Below, piece after piece: positions 26,051 to 33,802 of a stretch of 64,000 nucleotides of DNA. Source of the DNA: Tamaricihabitans halophyticus (lineage in GTDB: Bacteria > Actinomycetota > Actinomycetes > Mycobacteriales > Pseudonocardiaceae); NCBI RefSeq assembly GCF_004340875.1, contig NZ_SLXQ01000004.1:248001-312000 (forward strand), in the 5' to 3' direction. Both the position numbers and the translations under genes were made by a program. Positions within the stretch are counted from its first letter, which is position 1. Each line of letters begins with the position of its first letter. The notes under the pieces were generated by a model, which was not told the origin of the DNA, did not search any database, and was given only the letters and a program-made list of their open reading frames with translations.

Positions 26051-26935
26051 ATGCGCGCGCGACTGGGCCGCCGGCTGGTAGCCGGCACGGTGGCGGCCTT
26101 GCTCACCTGCACTGTGCTTGCGGTAGGCGGCGCGCAAGCCACCCGAAATGGGACCCAGGCATCTCCGTCCGCACCCGTGACACTCGGCTACTACGAGGGC
26201 TGGATCCAGCAGGAACGGCCACCGTCCGCGTTCGACCTCGGCGCCTGGACGCACATCATGCATTTCGGCGTCTATCCGACCGCGGCCGGCGGACTGGAAT
26301 GGGCCAATCTCACCGGCGGGCAGGCGAACGAGCTGGTCAACGCCGCGCACGAACAGGACAAGAAGGCGATCCTGGTGATCGGCAGCGAAGGGTACGGCGA
26401 GCAGTTCGTCGAAGCCACGAAACCGGCGAACCGCGCGGGATTCGTCGCCGAGATCGTCAACGCGATGCGCCAGCACGGCTACGACGGCATCGATATCGAC
26501 TGGGAGGAACACGTTGCGGCCGACCAGTTCAGGAGCCTGATCACCGAACTACGCACGGCACTCGATGAGGTTCAGCCCCGCCCATGGCTCTCGTTCGACG
26601 CGGTCTCCGGGCTACTCGAACCGGAACTCGCGGCCGAGCTGACCGAGTACGTCGAGGTGATCCACCTGATGGCGTACTGGAGCGACGGCAGGGATGAGCT
26701 CGCCGCCTACCGATCGGCCGGCATCCCGCCGCACAAGCTCGCGCTCGGCGTTGGGCTCTACGTTGACGCGCAGGACGGCTACCACGACGACACGCGGCAG
26801 AAGGTTCGCGCGAAAGCCGAGCTGGCCCGGACGGAACAGCTCGCGGGGCTCGGCGCCTGGTCGTTCGGGCATCTCGACGACGGCCACTCCGATCCACGGC
26901 TGCAGCCGCTCCGCGAGTTCGTCGCCAACGAGTAG
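26051..26935 (+). CDS. Secreted GH18-family glycoside hydrolase
   Basis: A 294-residue secreted glycosyl hydrolase of family 18 (chitinase or endo-beta-N-acetylglucosaminidase type). It cleaves GlcNAc-containing polymers with retention through substrate assistance. The N-terminal signal peptide (basic MRARLGRRL, hydrophobic stretch, cleavage after GAQA) is followed by LGYYEGWI and the active-site signature [12 protein letters not shown], with the catalytic Glu present. Later landmarks are [11 protein letters not shown] and KLALGVGLY. The ATG at 26051 follows GAGGGAGG; reading the frame further upstream adds an implausible leader. No carbohydrate-binding module is attached. Confidence 0.9.
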   Translation: MRARLGRRLVAGTVAALLTCTVLAVGGAQATRNGTQASPSAPVTLGYYEGWIQQERPPSAFDLGAWTHIMHFGVYPTAAGGLEWANLTGGQANELVNAAHEQDKKAILVIGSEGYGEQFVEATKPANRAGFVAEIVNAMRQHGYDGIDIDWEEHVAADQFRSLITELRTALDEVQPRPWLSFDAVSGLLEPELAAELTEYVEVIHLMAYWSDGRDELAAYRSAGIPPHKLALGVGLYVDAQDGYHDDTRQKVRAKAELARTEQLAGLGAWSFGHLDDGHSDPRLQPLREFVANE

Positions 26936-26965
26936 CTCGCGTACCGGCACGGCCGCTGATGTCGC

Positions 26966-26980
26966 TCTGCCATCAGCAGA
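26966..26980. promoter_or_regulatory. PopR-like operator upstream of the clpP pair
   Basis: TCTGCC-ATC-AGCAGA lies 86 bases before the first clpP start. It differs at one base from TCTGCC-N3-GGCAGA, the motif I recall for PopR control of clpP3-clpP4 in Streptomyces lividans. The recollection should be checked against the paper. Confidence 0.6.
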
Positions 26981-27066
26981 TTGGCTTGGCGCACCGTCAC
27001 TGCCGAAGCCAGTATCGGTCGTACGGCGTCGAATCATCGGCGCGACGACCAACACAGGGAGCGACT

Positions 27067-27693
27067 ATGCGGACAGCCGTGGCCGAATCCGGTGCGGCCG
27101 GAGGAACGCTCGACGACCAGCTGGCTACTCGGTTGCTGAGCCAGCGCATCGTCGTCCTCGGCACCGAAGTGGACGATCAAGTGGCGAACCGGTTGTGCAC
27201 GCAGCTGTTGCTGCTCTCCGCCGAGGATCCACGCAGCGATATCAGCCTCTACATCAATTCGCCGGGCGGTTCGGTGAGTGCAGGACTGGCGATCTACGAC
27301 ACCATGCGGCTCATTCCCAACGACGTCGGCACCCTAGCCATGGGACTAGCCGCCAGCATGGGCCAGTTCCTGCTTTGCGCCGGTACCCCTGGCAAACGGT
27401 TCGCCCTGCCACACTCCCAAGTGCTGATGCATCAGGGATCGGCCGGTTTCGCCGGCACCGCGGCGGATGTGGAGATCTACGCCGAACAACTGGAACGCAC
27501 CGGTACCACGATGAACCAGTTGACCGCCGAGCACACCGGCCAGTCGGTGGACACGATCGAGAGGGACAGCCTGCGGGATCGGTGGTTCAACGCCAAGGAA
27601 GCCCTGGAATACGGGTTCATCGATCACATCGTCGAACAGCTGGACGACGTACGTCCGTCGACCAACAAGCAGACGGCGGGGTTGCGATCATGA
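27067..27693 (+). CDS. clpP: ClpP-family serine protease, first of a pair (ClpP3-like)
   Basis: A 208-residue ClpP peptidase subunit; it forms the proteolytic barrel that degrades proteins unfolded by ClpX or Clp[22 protein letters not shown], the catalytic Ser in [11 protein letters not shown], the His in VLMHQGSAG and the C-terminal Asp in [21 protein letters not shown] are present. The ATG at 27067 has GGGAG upstream. It overlaps the next clpP by ATGA (27690-27693). The adjacent PopR-like gene suggests the stress-inducible clpP3-clpP4 type rather than the housekeeping clpP1-clpP2, but the main pair is not in the window to compare. Confidence 0.92.
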   Translation: MRTAVAESGAAGGTLDDQLATRLLSQRIVVLGTEVDDQVANRLCTQLLLLSAEDPRSDISLYINSPGGSVSAGLAIYDTMRLIPNDVGTLAMGLAASMGQFLLCAGTPGKRFALPHSQVLMHQGSAGFAGTAADVEIYAEQLERTGTTMNQLTAEHTGQSVDTIERDSLRDRWFNAKEALEYGFIDHIVEQLDDVRPSTNKQTAGLRS

Positions 27694-28277
27694 GCCAGTA
27701 CACGATTCCCACCGTCGTGGAAAAGACCGCTACCGGTGAGCGAGCCTTCGACATCTACTCACATCTGCTCGCCGAGCGGATCATCTTTCTTGGCACCGAA
27801 ATCGACGATGGCGTAGCGAATGTCGTCATGGCCCAGCTACTGCATCTCGAATCAGTGAGCTCGGAGCTGGATATCGGGCTGTACATCAACTCACCTGGTG
27901 GATCATTCAGCGCGCTGACGGCGATCTACGACACCATGCAATTCATCAAGCCCGATGTGGCCACGTTCTGCATGGGACAGGCGTCCTCCGCTGCCGCGGT
28001 ACTTCTCGCCGCTGGCACGGAAGGCAAACGGTCGGTATTGCGGCATGCGAAGGTACTGCTTCATCAACCGTCCAGCCAGGCCCGTGGCACACTGCCCGAT
28101 CTGGCCATCCAGGCAAAGGAAGTAACCAGAGTCCGCGCCGAAATGGACGAGATCCTCAGCCGGCACACTGGCCACCCGGAAAGCAAGATCAAGAGCGACA
28201 CGGATCGCAACATCACGTTCTCCGCGACAGAGGCCGTCGAGTACGGCCTCGCCGACCAAGTGATCACCACCCGGTAA
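27690..28277 (+). CDS. clpP: ClpP-family serine protease, second of a pair (ClpP4-like)
   Basis: A 195-residue ClpP subunit translationally coupled to the first (ATGA). [20 protein letters not shown], catalytic Ser within [14 protein letters not shown], His in [12 protein letters not shown] and Asp in [21 protein letters not shown] are intact. Paired ClpPs form mixed two-ring barrels in actinomycetes, and the divergence between these two fits such a hetero-complex. Its stop lies 21 bases from that of the convergent PopR-like gene; a short CCGG-rich inverted repeat separates them. Confidence 0.92.
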   Translation: MSQYTIPTVVEKTATGERAFDIYSHLLAERIIFLGTEIDDGVANVVMAQLLHLESVSSELDIGLYINSPGGSFSALTAIYDTMQFIKPDVATFCMGQASSAAAVLLAAGTEGKRSVLRHAKVLLHQPSSQARGTLPDLAIQAKEVTRVRAEMDEILSRHTGHPESKIKSDTDRNITFSATEAVEYGLADQVITTR

Positions 28278-28298
28278 TCAACCCGGCCGGAACGCCGG

Positions 28299-28727
28299 TC
28301 AGGCGGCAAGGCAGTGAATACTGCCCGACTGGCTGCCGCCTGGCCGCGTCACGGCCGAATCTGGCACGGACGTCGGCCACTGAACCGCGGCCAACTCCAA
28401 CACCGAGGCTGGCCGGTACCGGACACCGAGCAGTTCCTGTCCCAGTTCGGTCAGTAGCTCGGCGAGCTCCACCCCAAGCGCGTCACAGATAGCGGCGAGC
28501 ACCTCCGAGGACGCTTCCTTACGACCTCGCTCCAATTCAGACAGATAGGGCATCGAGATCCGGGCCTCGCGCGCGACCTCGGCCAGGGTTCGGTCTTGCG
28601 CGCGCCGCCTACGCCGCAATGCCTCGCCGAGGATCGACCGCAACAGCGGCCGTTCCTTCTCCCATGGCCGTTCCTTCTCCCATGGCCGTTCCTTCTCCCA
28701 TGGTCCGGGGACCACCCGATCCGACAT
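28299..28727 (-). CDS. popR: PopR/ClgR-type XRE regulator ending in Leu-Ala-Ala
   Basis: A 142-residue XRE regulator of the ClgR/PopR group. The HTH region LGEALRRRRRAQDRTLAEVA, ISMPYLSELERGRKEASSEV and LAAICDALGVELAELL matches activators of clp genes. It is convergent with the clpP pair. In S. lividans PopR activates clpP3-clpP4 and is itself a ClpP substrate that depends on two C-terminal alanines. This protein ends CLAA, the same kind of tag, which would close a feedback loop. The N-terminus has three copies of a PWEKER hexapeptide from an 18-base repeat. ATG 28727 with GGGAGG upstream is preferred over the open frame to 28772. Confidence 0.82.
   Translation of the reverse strand: MSDRVVPGPWEKERPWEKERPWEKERPLLRSILGEALRRRRRAQDRTLAEVAREARISMPYLSELERGRKEASSEVLAAICDALGVELAELLTELGQELLGVRYRPASVLELAAVQWPTSVPDSAVTRPGGSQSGSIHCLAA
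28648..28701. repeat. Three perfect 18-bp tandem repeats in the PopR-like gene
   Basis: Three identical copies of GGCCGTTCCTTCTCCCAT run from 28648 to 28701. On the coding (minus) strand each encodes the hexapeptide unit PWEKER (cyclically). Perfect identity suggests recent slippage expansion. Confidence 0.95.
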
Positions 28728-29031
28728 CTGCAAGACCTCCCAGGCGCGCGCCACTGACCTAACCGCGTTCAACGTACCCAGCCGCGGCGGCCGGACTGGA
28801 CTCGTTTCGCCACCGGCTGAACAGCTCTGCTGTCCTTGGCTTCGTTGAAGATGGTCATCGACAGTCTTACCGGCCGCCGGTCAGCCAGCCGGCACAATAG
28901 CCGCAGCGTATAGGTTGTTATACACCAATCTGGCGATATTCCTTGCAAGGAAGACTCTTCCTAGCGAGATAATGGCGTATCATGGTCCTCGTCCAGGGAT
29001 ACCCGAGATACCCGAATGGGGGTGATGGAGC
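28728..29031. promoter_or_regulatory. Divergent region, PopR-like gene / MarR gene, with palindromes
   Basis: About 300 bases without a gene. It contains ACAGC-TCT-GCTGT (28821-28833, nearer the PopR-like gene), GTATA-N6-TATAC (28908-28923) and the 14-base perfect palindrome TTCCTTGCAAGGAA (28939-28952). The last overlaps a TTGCAA that could be a -35 element, with GATAAT at 28968-28973 as a possible -10 (19-base spacing). The palindrome nearest the MarR gene is the likeliest MarR operator. Confidence 0.55.
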
Positions 29032-29514
29032 GTGCACGCGGAGCACGGTATCGGCGAGTCCGATCACGACGATGACGAGATCATCACCTGGTGGGGACTG
29101 GTGATCGAGGGATACCACGTGACGAACGATCGAATGATGGCCGAGATCGCGGAGCGTTTCGATCTCGCCCCCTCCTCGTTTGACATCCTGATCCGACTGA
29201 TCCGCTCCCCCGATCACCGCATGACCATGACCAAACTTGCTGGCGAGGCCGCACTGAGCAGTGGCGGATTCACCAAGGTGGCCGACCGGCTGACCACGGC
29301 AGGGCTGATCCGACGGGAACCGTGCGAAACGGATCGGCGAGTCACCTACGCGGTGCTCACCGAACATGGCCGGGATATCGCGGAACGTTCCAGGACAGCC
29401 TGTGCCGAGATCCTGCGCAACCGGGTGATCGCTCCGCTCGGAGCGCCAGCAACCGCGGCGTTAGCCAGCACGATGCGCACTCTCCGCGCGGTGAATGGCG
29501 GACCCACCGAGTAA
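29032..29514 (+). CDS. MarR-family transcriptional regulator
   Basis: A 160-residue MarR-type winged-helix regulator, normally a dimeric repressor released by phenolic or lipophilic ligands. The recognition helix and wing lie in MTKLAGEAALSSGGFTKVADRLTTAGLIRREPCETDRRVTYAVLTEHG, which includes the conserved D-x-R-x3-V wing. The GTG at 29032 has GGGGGTGATGGAG upstream. It is probably autoregulated through the palindromes at 28908-28952. No target gene is obviously adjacent: mgtE lies 421 bases downstream on the same strand. Confidence 0.9.
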   Translation: MHAEHGIGESDHDDDEIITWWGLVIEGYHVTNDRMMAEIAERFDLAPSSFDILIRLIRSPDHRMTMTKLAGEAALSSGGFTKVADRLTTAGLIRREPCETDRRVTYAVLTEHGRDIAERSRTACAEILRNRVIAPLGAPATAALASTMRTLRAVNGGPTE

Positions 29515-29935
29515 CGCACGGCGGGGCAGCCGCGAAGTACGCATGGGTACTGTGTACCGTGCGAACGGCGCACCAGTCGACCTGATTGCGCTATCGGCGA
29601 ACGTATTCTGGAGGTGAGACCGTGTCCGAAGACGGAAGTAGTAGTTGCCACGCGGACACGGCCGCCTGACGCTCGCACAGACGACTGCTGGGTGCGCAAG
29701 GTCCGCGTGGTTTACCGATGTCATCGTCCAGACGCTGGTTCGACCACCGCCCAAACCTCAGGATCTCACCGCATGAACCAGATACCGGGTCAGCTCGTCT
29801 CGTCCGTCCACTATGCGCATGGCACTGGCTGTCGCGCGCGGCCGACTCATCCAGGTGGCGATCCCTAGCGCTGGCGCGCTCCCCTGCCACCTGCACTCGT
29901 CCACAACGGACATAACCGCGGTTAGGAGTCGACCG
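29515..29935. other. Long leader/intergenic region before mgtE
   Basis: These 421 bases hold no full-length gene. They contain a short leader ORF with a strong ribosome site (29622-29669), a 9+9 inverted repeat CCGTGTCCG / CGGACACGG around it (about 29620-29662) and, at the 3' end, TAGGAG before the TTG start of mgtE. I do not see the conserved pattern of an M-box (ykoK) riboswitch. Regulation of mgtE through this leader is an inference. Confidence 0.5.
29622..29669 (+). CDS. Possible 15-residue leader peptide upstream of mgtE
   Basis: A GTG start sits six bases after GGAGGTGA, one of the best ribosome sites in the window. It opens a 15-residue frame, MSEDGSSSCHADTAA, then TGA. The inverted repeat CCGTGTCCG/CGGACACGG spans the ORF, so translation would compete with hairpin formation. 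This resembles attenuation leaders such as enterobacterial mgtL in principle, not in sequence. It may also be fortuitous. Confidence 0.4.
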   Translation: MSEDGSSSCHADTAA

Positions 29936-31288
29936 TTGACGACCGGAGGATACGACACCGACCACGAAGAACTCACCGAGCTGCTGGAACGCAACGACCT
30001 AGCTGGTATCCAGCGGTGGATCGCGGACTACCCGCCGCATGTGATCGCTGACGAGATCACCCGTGCGGAACAGGTAGCGGCCATCATGCTGTTCCGCCTG
30101 CTGGACAAGGACCGTGCGCTCGAGGTTTTCGAAGAGCTGGACCCGACCGAACAGCAGAAGATCCTCAGTGGACAACGCGATCACGCCTTCCATGAGCTGG
30201 TCGAGGCGATGGACCCGGATGACCGGGCGCGCCTGCTCGGCGAGGCTCCCGCGAAATTCGCGCGGCGGGTACTCGCCGGACTCAGCCAGCAGGAACGAGA
30301 GATGACCGCCGCGCTGCTCGGCTACCCACAAGGCTCGGTCGGCAGGCATATGTCCCCGAAAGCCGTACCGGTGCGCGCCACCGGCACGGTGACCCAGGCG
30401 TTGCGCAGGATCCGGCTGAAAGGTTCGGATGCCGAAACCGTCTACACGCTGCCGGTCGTCGACGAGGAGCGCCGGCTGATCGGTACCGCGACGCTGCGTT
30501 CGCTGGTCCTCGCCGACCCGGATCAACCGGTGGCTGATCTGGTCGACCGGCAAGCGCTGAGCGTGCCAGCCACGGCCGACGCCGAGGAAGCCGCCCGCCT
30601 GATGCAGGAGGCGAACCTGCTCGGCCTGCCGGTGGTGGACAGTGAAGATCGCCTGGTCGGGATCCTCACGATCGACGACGCGATCGAACTGATCGAGACC
30701 GCGGACACCGAGGACGTCGCCAGGCTGGCCGGCGCGTCCCCGCTGACCGGGCACTATCTGACCGCGAGCGTATTCCAGGTCGCCCGGTCTCGGGCGGTGT
30801 GGCTGCTGCTCCTTCTCGTTGCCGCGACGCTGTCGGTGAACGTGATGCAACTGTTCGAGGACACGCTGGCGAAGGTGACCGCACTGGCACTGTTCATCCC
30901 GCTGCTGGTCGGCGCGGGTGGGAACGCGGGCGCGCAGGCGGCGACCTCGGCCGTACGCGCGATCGCGGTCGGCGAGGTACGCGCACGGGACGTGCTACGG
31001 GTCGCCTGGCGGGAACTGCGGGTCGGCCTCAACCTCGGTCTGATGCTTTCCGTCGTAGCGTTCTCGATCGGCGCGATCCTGGTCGGCTGGTCAATCGCGG
31101 CGGTGCTCGGGATATCCCTGGTCGCGATCTGCGCATGGGCCGCGGTGGTCGGCGCGGTGATGCCGCTGGTCGCCAAACGTCTTCGGATCGACCCCGCGGT
31201 CATCTCCGCGCCGCTGGTCACCACCTTGGTCGACGCGACCGGACTGATCATCTACTTCCTGGTCGCGCAGGCCGTCCTGCAGTTCTGA
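29936..31288 (+). CDS. mgtE: MgtE-family magnesium transporter
   Basis: A 450-residue MgtE magnesium channel/transporter. The cytoplasmic N domain (ELLERNDLAGIQRWIADYPPHVIADEI, VFEELDPTEQQKIL), two CBS domains (VGRHMSPKAVPVRATGTVTQALRRIR, VVDSEDRLVGILTIDDAIELI) and five C-terminal membrane helices are present. The last include FIPLLVGAGGNAGAQAATSAVRAIAVGEV with the pore residues. The N and CBS domains sense cytosolic Mg2+ and close the pore. The TTG at 29936 is chosen because TAGGAG lies seven bases upstream and the length then matches the family. The open frame further upstream is not protein-like. Confidence 0.92.
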   Translation: MTTGGYDTDHEELTELLERNDLAGIQRWIADYPPHVIADEITRAEQVAAIMLFRLLDKDRALEVFEELDPTEQQKILSGQRDHAFHELVEAMDPDDRARLLGEAPAKFARRVLAGLSQQEREMTAALLGYPQGSVGRHMSPKAVPVRATGTVTQALRRIRLKGSDAETVYTLPVVDEERRLIGTATLRSLVLADPDQPVADLVDRQALSVPATADAEEAARLMQEANLLGLPVVDSEDRLVGILTIDDAIELIETADTEDVARLAGASPLTGHYLTASVFQVARSRAVWLLLLLVAATLSVNVMQLFEDTLAKVTALALFIPLLVGAGGNAGAQAATSAVRAIAVGEVRARDVLRVAWRELRVGLNLGLMLSVVAFSIGAILVGWSIAAVLGISLVAICAWAAVVGAVMPLVAKRLRIDPAVISAPLVTTLVDATGLIIYFLVAQAVLQF

Positions 31289-31297
31289 CCGGCGCGG

Positions 31298-32152
31298 CTA
31301 GGACCCGTCCTCGCCGTCCTTGGTATCCCGCTTCTTCGGATCCGGTCGCTCAGCGGCCTCGGCGGCGCGCGCCTCTTCCCTGTCGATCATGTTCGTCAGC
31401 AGATGCTGCTGGCCGAAGGTCCACACGTTGTTCGCCAGGAAGTACAGCAGCACCGCGATCGGCATGGGCAGGAACAAACCGGAGAACAGCACCCCCGCCG
31501 GGGCGATATAGAGCAGGAACTTGCTGATCATCGCGGTCTGTGGGTTCGCCATCGCCGATTCGGTCTGCCGGCGCATGGACATCTTCATGGTGAAGTACGT
31601 CGCCGCTGCGGCGAGAACCATCAGCGGCAGGCCGACGGTCAGCATCTCCGCCCGGTCGGTGCCGAACTGAACCAGCTCGGCCTCGGACTGGCTGATCCAG
31701 CTACCGAGCTTCGCGCCGAAGAGGTCCGCATTGATGAAGGAGGCAACCCCTTCGCGGTCGAACACGTAGTTGCTCTCCGCGCCAGGGGTGAAACTGCGCA
31801 GCACATAGAACAAGCTCAAGAAGACCGGGATCTGCAGCAGTGCGGGTAGACAGCCGCCGAGCGGGTTGAAGCCGCCCTCGCTCTGCAACTTCTGCATTTC
31901 CAGCATCAGTCGCTGGCGATCGTTCCCGTACTTCTCCTGCAGCTCTTTGATCTTTGGAGCGAACTTCTGCATCTTCCTGCCGGCGCGCAACTGGCTGATC
32001 GCCGGCTTGATCAGCAGCACCCGCAGGGTGAAAACCAGGAAGAACACGGAAAGAGACCAGGCGAACCCACTGTCGGGTTCCAACAGTGCGCCGAATACCG
32101 CGTGCCAGACCCACAGGATCGCTGACACGGGATAGAGAATGAAATCGAACAC
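31298..32152 (-). CDS. yidC: YidC/Oxa1-family membrane protein insertase
   Basis: A 284-residue YidC/Oxa1-type insertase that helps membrane proteins fold into the cytoplasmic membrane. ILYPVSAILWVWHAVFG, then the hydrophilic-groove helix VLLIKPAISQLRAGRKMQKFAPKIKELQEKYG with its conserved Arg region, NPLGGCLPALLQIPVFLSLFYVLR and the last helices FLLYIAPAGVLFSGLFLPMPIAVLLYFLANNVWTFGQQ match the family. The start is GTG 32152 (family-typical N-terminus) rather than the open frame to 32215. There is no oriC neighbourhood (rpmH, rnpA, jag), so this is probably a second YidC. The charged tail is short. Confidence 0.92.
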   Translation of the reverse strand: MFDFILYPVSAILWVWHAVFGALLEPDSGFAWSLSVFFLVFTLRVLLIKPAISQLRAGRKMQKFAPKIKELQEKYGNDRQRLMLEMQKLQSEGGFNPLGGCLPALLQIPVFLSLFYVLRSFTPGAESNYVFDREGVASFINADLFGAKLGSWISQSEAELVQFGTDRAEMLTVGLPLMVLAAAATYFTMKMSMRRQTESAMANPQTAMISKFLLYIAPAGVLFSGLFLPMPIAVLLYFLANNVWTFGQQHLLTNMIDREEARAAEAAERPDPKKRDTKDGEDGS

Positions 32153-32269
32153 GATGAGTTGACTCCGTCTGATAGCCGAAAGCGGACTGGCCAGTTGGCC
32201 CGGTTGGCCGACCACGTACCCGCTTTCGCGGGCGGCCAGCGCACGGCATTCATGCGTGCGCCAGCACGG

Positions 32270-32566
32270 TCACGTGACGGCGAAGCCCGCAGACGGCGCC
32301 CGTGGGCGCGCTCGACCAGGAGCATTCGGATCGCGTAGTCGGATGAAGGCGGCGCGTTTGGCGCGTTCCCGCAGGGAGATTTCCAGCGTCCGGATTGGAC
32401 CAGTCGCGGGCCCTACCGGATCCCTGGTCACCCCGATCAGCAAGGTGACGGCGATCGTCGCGGTGACCGCCGTAGCCAGCGCCACGGTGCTGGACAGCCA
32501 GCCACCCGGCAACATGACGAACACGGCCGGGAAAAGCACCGCGAGCACGAAGCGCAGCCGGAACAC
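32270..32566 (-). CDS. Small two-helix membrane protein (DUF6412-like)
   Basis: A 98-residue protein with two adjacent hydrophobic segments (FVLAVLFPAVFVMLPGG and SSTVALATAVTATIAVTLLI) and a basic C-terminal tail. It resembles DUF6412 proteins found next to yidC paralogs in actinomycetes, from memory. GTG 32566 with GGAAGG upstream is the likely start; the ATG at 32623 would add an unconserved leader. Its role is unknown. The location suggests it works with the insertase downstream. Confidence 0.65.
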   Translation of the reverse strand: MFRLRFVLAVLFPAVFVMLPGGWLSSTVALATAVTATIAVTLLIGVTRDPVGPATGPIRTLEISLRERAKRAAFIRLRDPNAPGRARPRAPSAGFAVT

Positions 32567-32680
32567 GAAGCCACCTTCCTTGGATTCCGGCTTCACTGTA
32601 CCGGCAGCCGGCCGCTGCCCCATACGCGAGGTTCGTACGAGTTGCCAAGGCTAGCCCGACAGGGCAAGCACCCTGGCTAG

Positions 32681-33595
32681 CTAGAGTTGCACGCCGCGTT
32701 CGGCCAGCCAGGCCTGCGGGTCGACCTTCTCGCCACCGTTCTGCCAGACCTCGAAGTGCACATGCGGCCCGGTCGACTGGCCCTCGTTGCCGATCTCGGC
32801 GATCTTCTCGCCCGCCTCGACGCGCTGTCCTGCGCTGACGTCGTAGACCGCCATATGCCCGTAGACGTGCACCGTGCCGTCGTCCAGCTGAATCCGTACC
32901 CAGTTCCCGAAACCGCTCGCCGGGCCGGCTTCGATCACCGTGCCACCGGAGGCGGCGACGATCGGCGTGCCGAGGGAGTTGGCGATGTCGATGCCCATAT
33001 GGCTGGCGCCCCACCGGGCACCGAAGCCCGAGGTGAACGTGCCCTGGGCGGGAGCGACGGTGCCGCCCGCGGCGACTTGCGGTTGCTGCGGTTGCTCGGC
33101 CGCCTGCTCGGCCCGTTCGGCCTCGCGGGCCGCCGCTTCGCGGGCCTCGCGTGCTTCCCGCGCTTTCCTTGCCGCCTCGGCCGCCGCCGCTCGCGCGGCC
33201 TCGGCTTCGCGGGCCTGCCGCTCGGCGGTGACCTGGGTGGTCTCGGCGAGCTTGCGCGCCTCGGCCGTGCCATCACCGTCCGCGCCGAGTACGACGGGAC
33301 GGGCGGTGAGGCCGGAGCCGCCACCGGTGCCAAGCGCGGCGTTCGCGATGTTGCCATCGGCTAGCGGGGTAACCGTGTGATCTGAGTCCGAATCGGCCGT
33401 CGCGGCCAGTGATTGTCCTGCGGCAGCGGCGGCGAACGCGCCAGCCGCTACCGCGGCAACCACTACTTTGCCGCGTAGCGCGGAACTTGGCGTGGGGATG
33501 CGATGCGCGCCAGGGGCGCGCTTGATCGCGACAGCATGTGCCTCATCAAGCGCAGGAGAGCAGCCGCGACCGCCGGGGGAGCGGTGTCGTGCCAA
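32681..33595 (-). CDS. Secreted M23-family (LytM) peptidase
   Basis: A 304-residue exported peptidoglycan hydrolase-like protein. A hydrophobic export signal (GKVVVAAVAAGAFAAAAAG) is followed by a long Ala/Glu/Arg-rich coiled coil (AERQAREAEAARAAAAEAARKAR...) and a C-terminal LytM/M23 domain. The zinc motifs are HMGIDIA (H-x3-D) and HVHFEV (HxH), both complete, so a metallopeptidase that cuts peptide cross-bridges is plausible. The coiled coil may couple it to division or envelope proteins. TTG 33595 with GAGAAGGG upstream is the likely start. I see no c-di-AMP riboswitch in the leader. Confidence 0.85.
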   Translation of the reverse strand: MARHRSPGGRGCSPALDEAHAVAIKRAPGAHRIPTPSSALRGKVVVAAVAAGAFAAAAAGQSLAATADSDSDHTVTPLADGNIANAALGTGGGSGLTARPVVLGADGDGTAEARKLAETTQVTAERQAREAEAARAAAAEAARKAREAREAREAAAREAERAEQAAEQPQQPQVAAGGTVAPAQGTFTSGFGARWGASHMGIDIANSLGTPIVAASGGTVIEAGPASGFGNWVRIQLDDGTVHVYGHMAVYDVSAGQRVEAGEKIAEIGNEGQSTGPHVHFEVWQNGGEKVDPQAWLAERGVQL

Positions 33596-33802
33596 TGCCT
33601 GACCCTTCTCGTCGGGGAAGTCCGACCGGAGGCTCCAGGCGGGGGATCCTGGCGAGCGGCTCGGGGGCGCCACTCGAACGACTCCATCGTGGCCGGACCG
33701 TTATAGGGTTTATCGAACCGTAACCACGAGATTCCAGGGTTGGCAACCCGCCGCACGACAACACTGCCACGATACTGAACGAATTCCCAGTTCAGGGCCG
33801 CA

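Noticed and set aside
21401-28701. Short tandem repeats as a CRISPR array
   Set aside because: The repeats at 21401 and 28648 are coding tandem repeats without spacers; no cas genes occur.
29515-29935. M-box (Mg2+) riboswitch before mgtE
   Set aside because: The conserved M-box core is not recognisable; only a leader ORF and hairpin are seen.
33596-33802. ydaO/c-di-AMP riboswitch before the M23 peptidase
   Set aside because: Such riboswitches precede many actinomycete cell-wall hydrolases, but the conserved GGGGTGAA-type blocks are absent.
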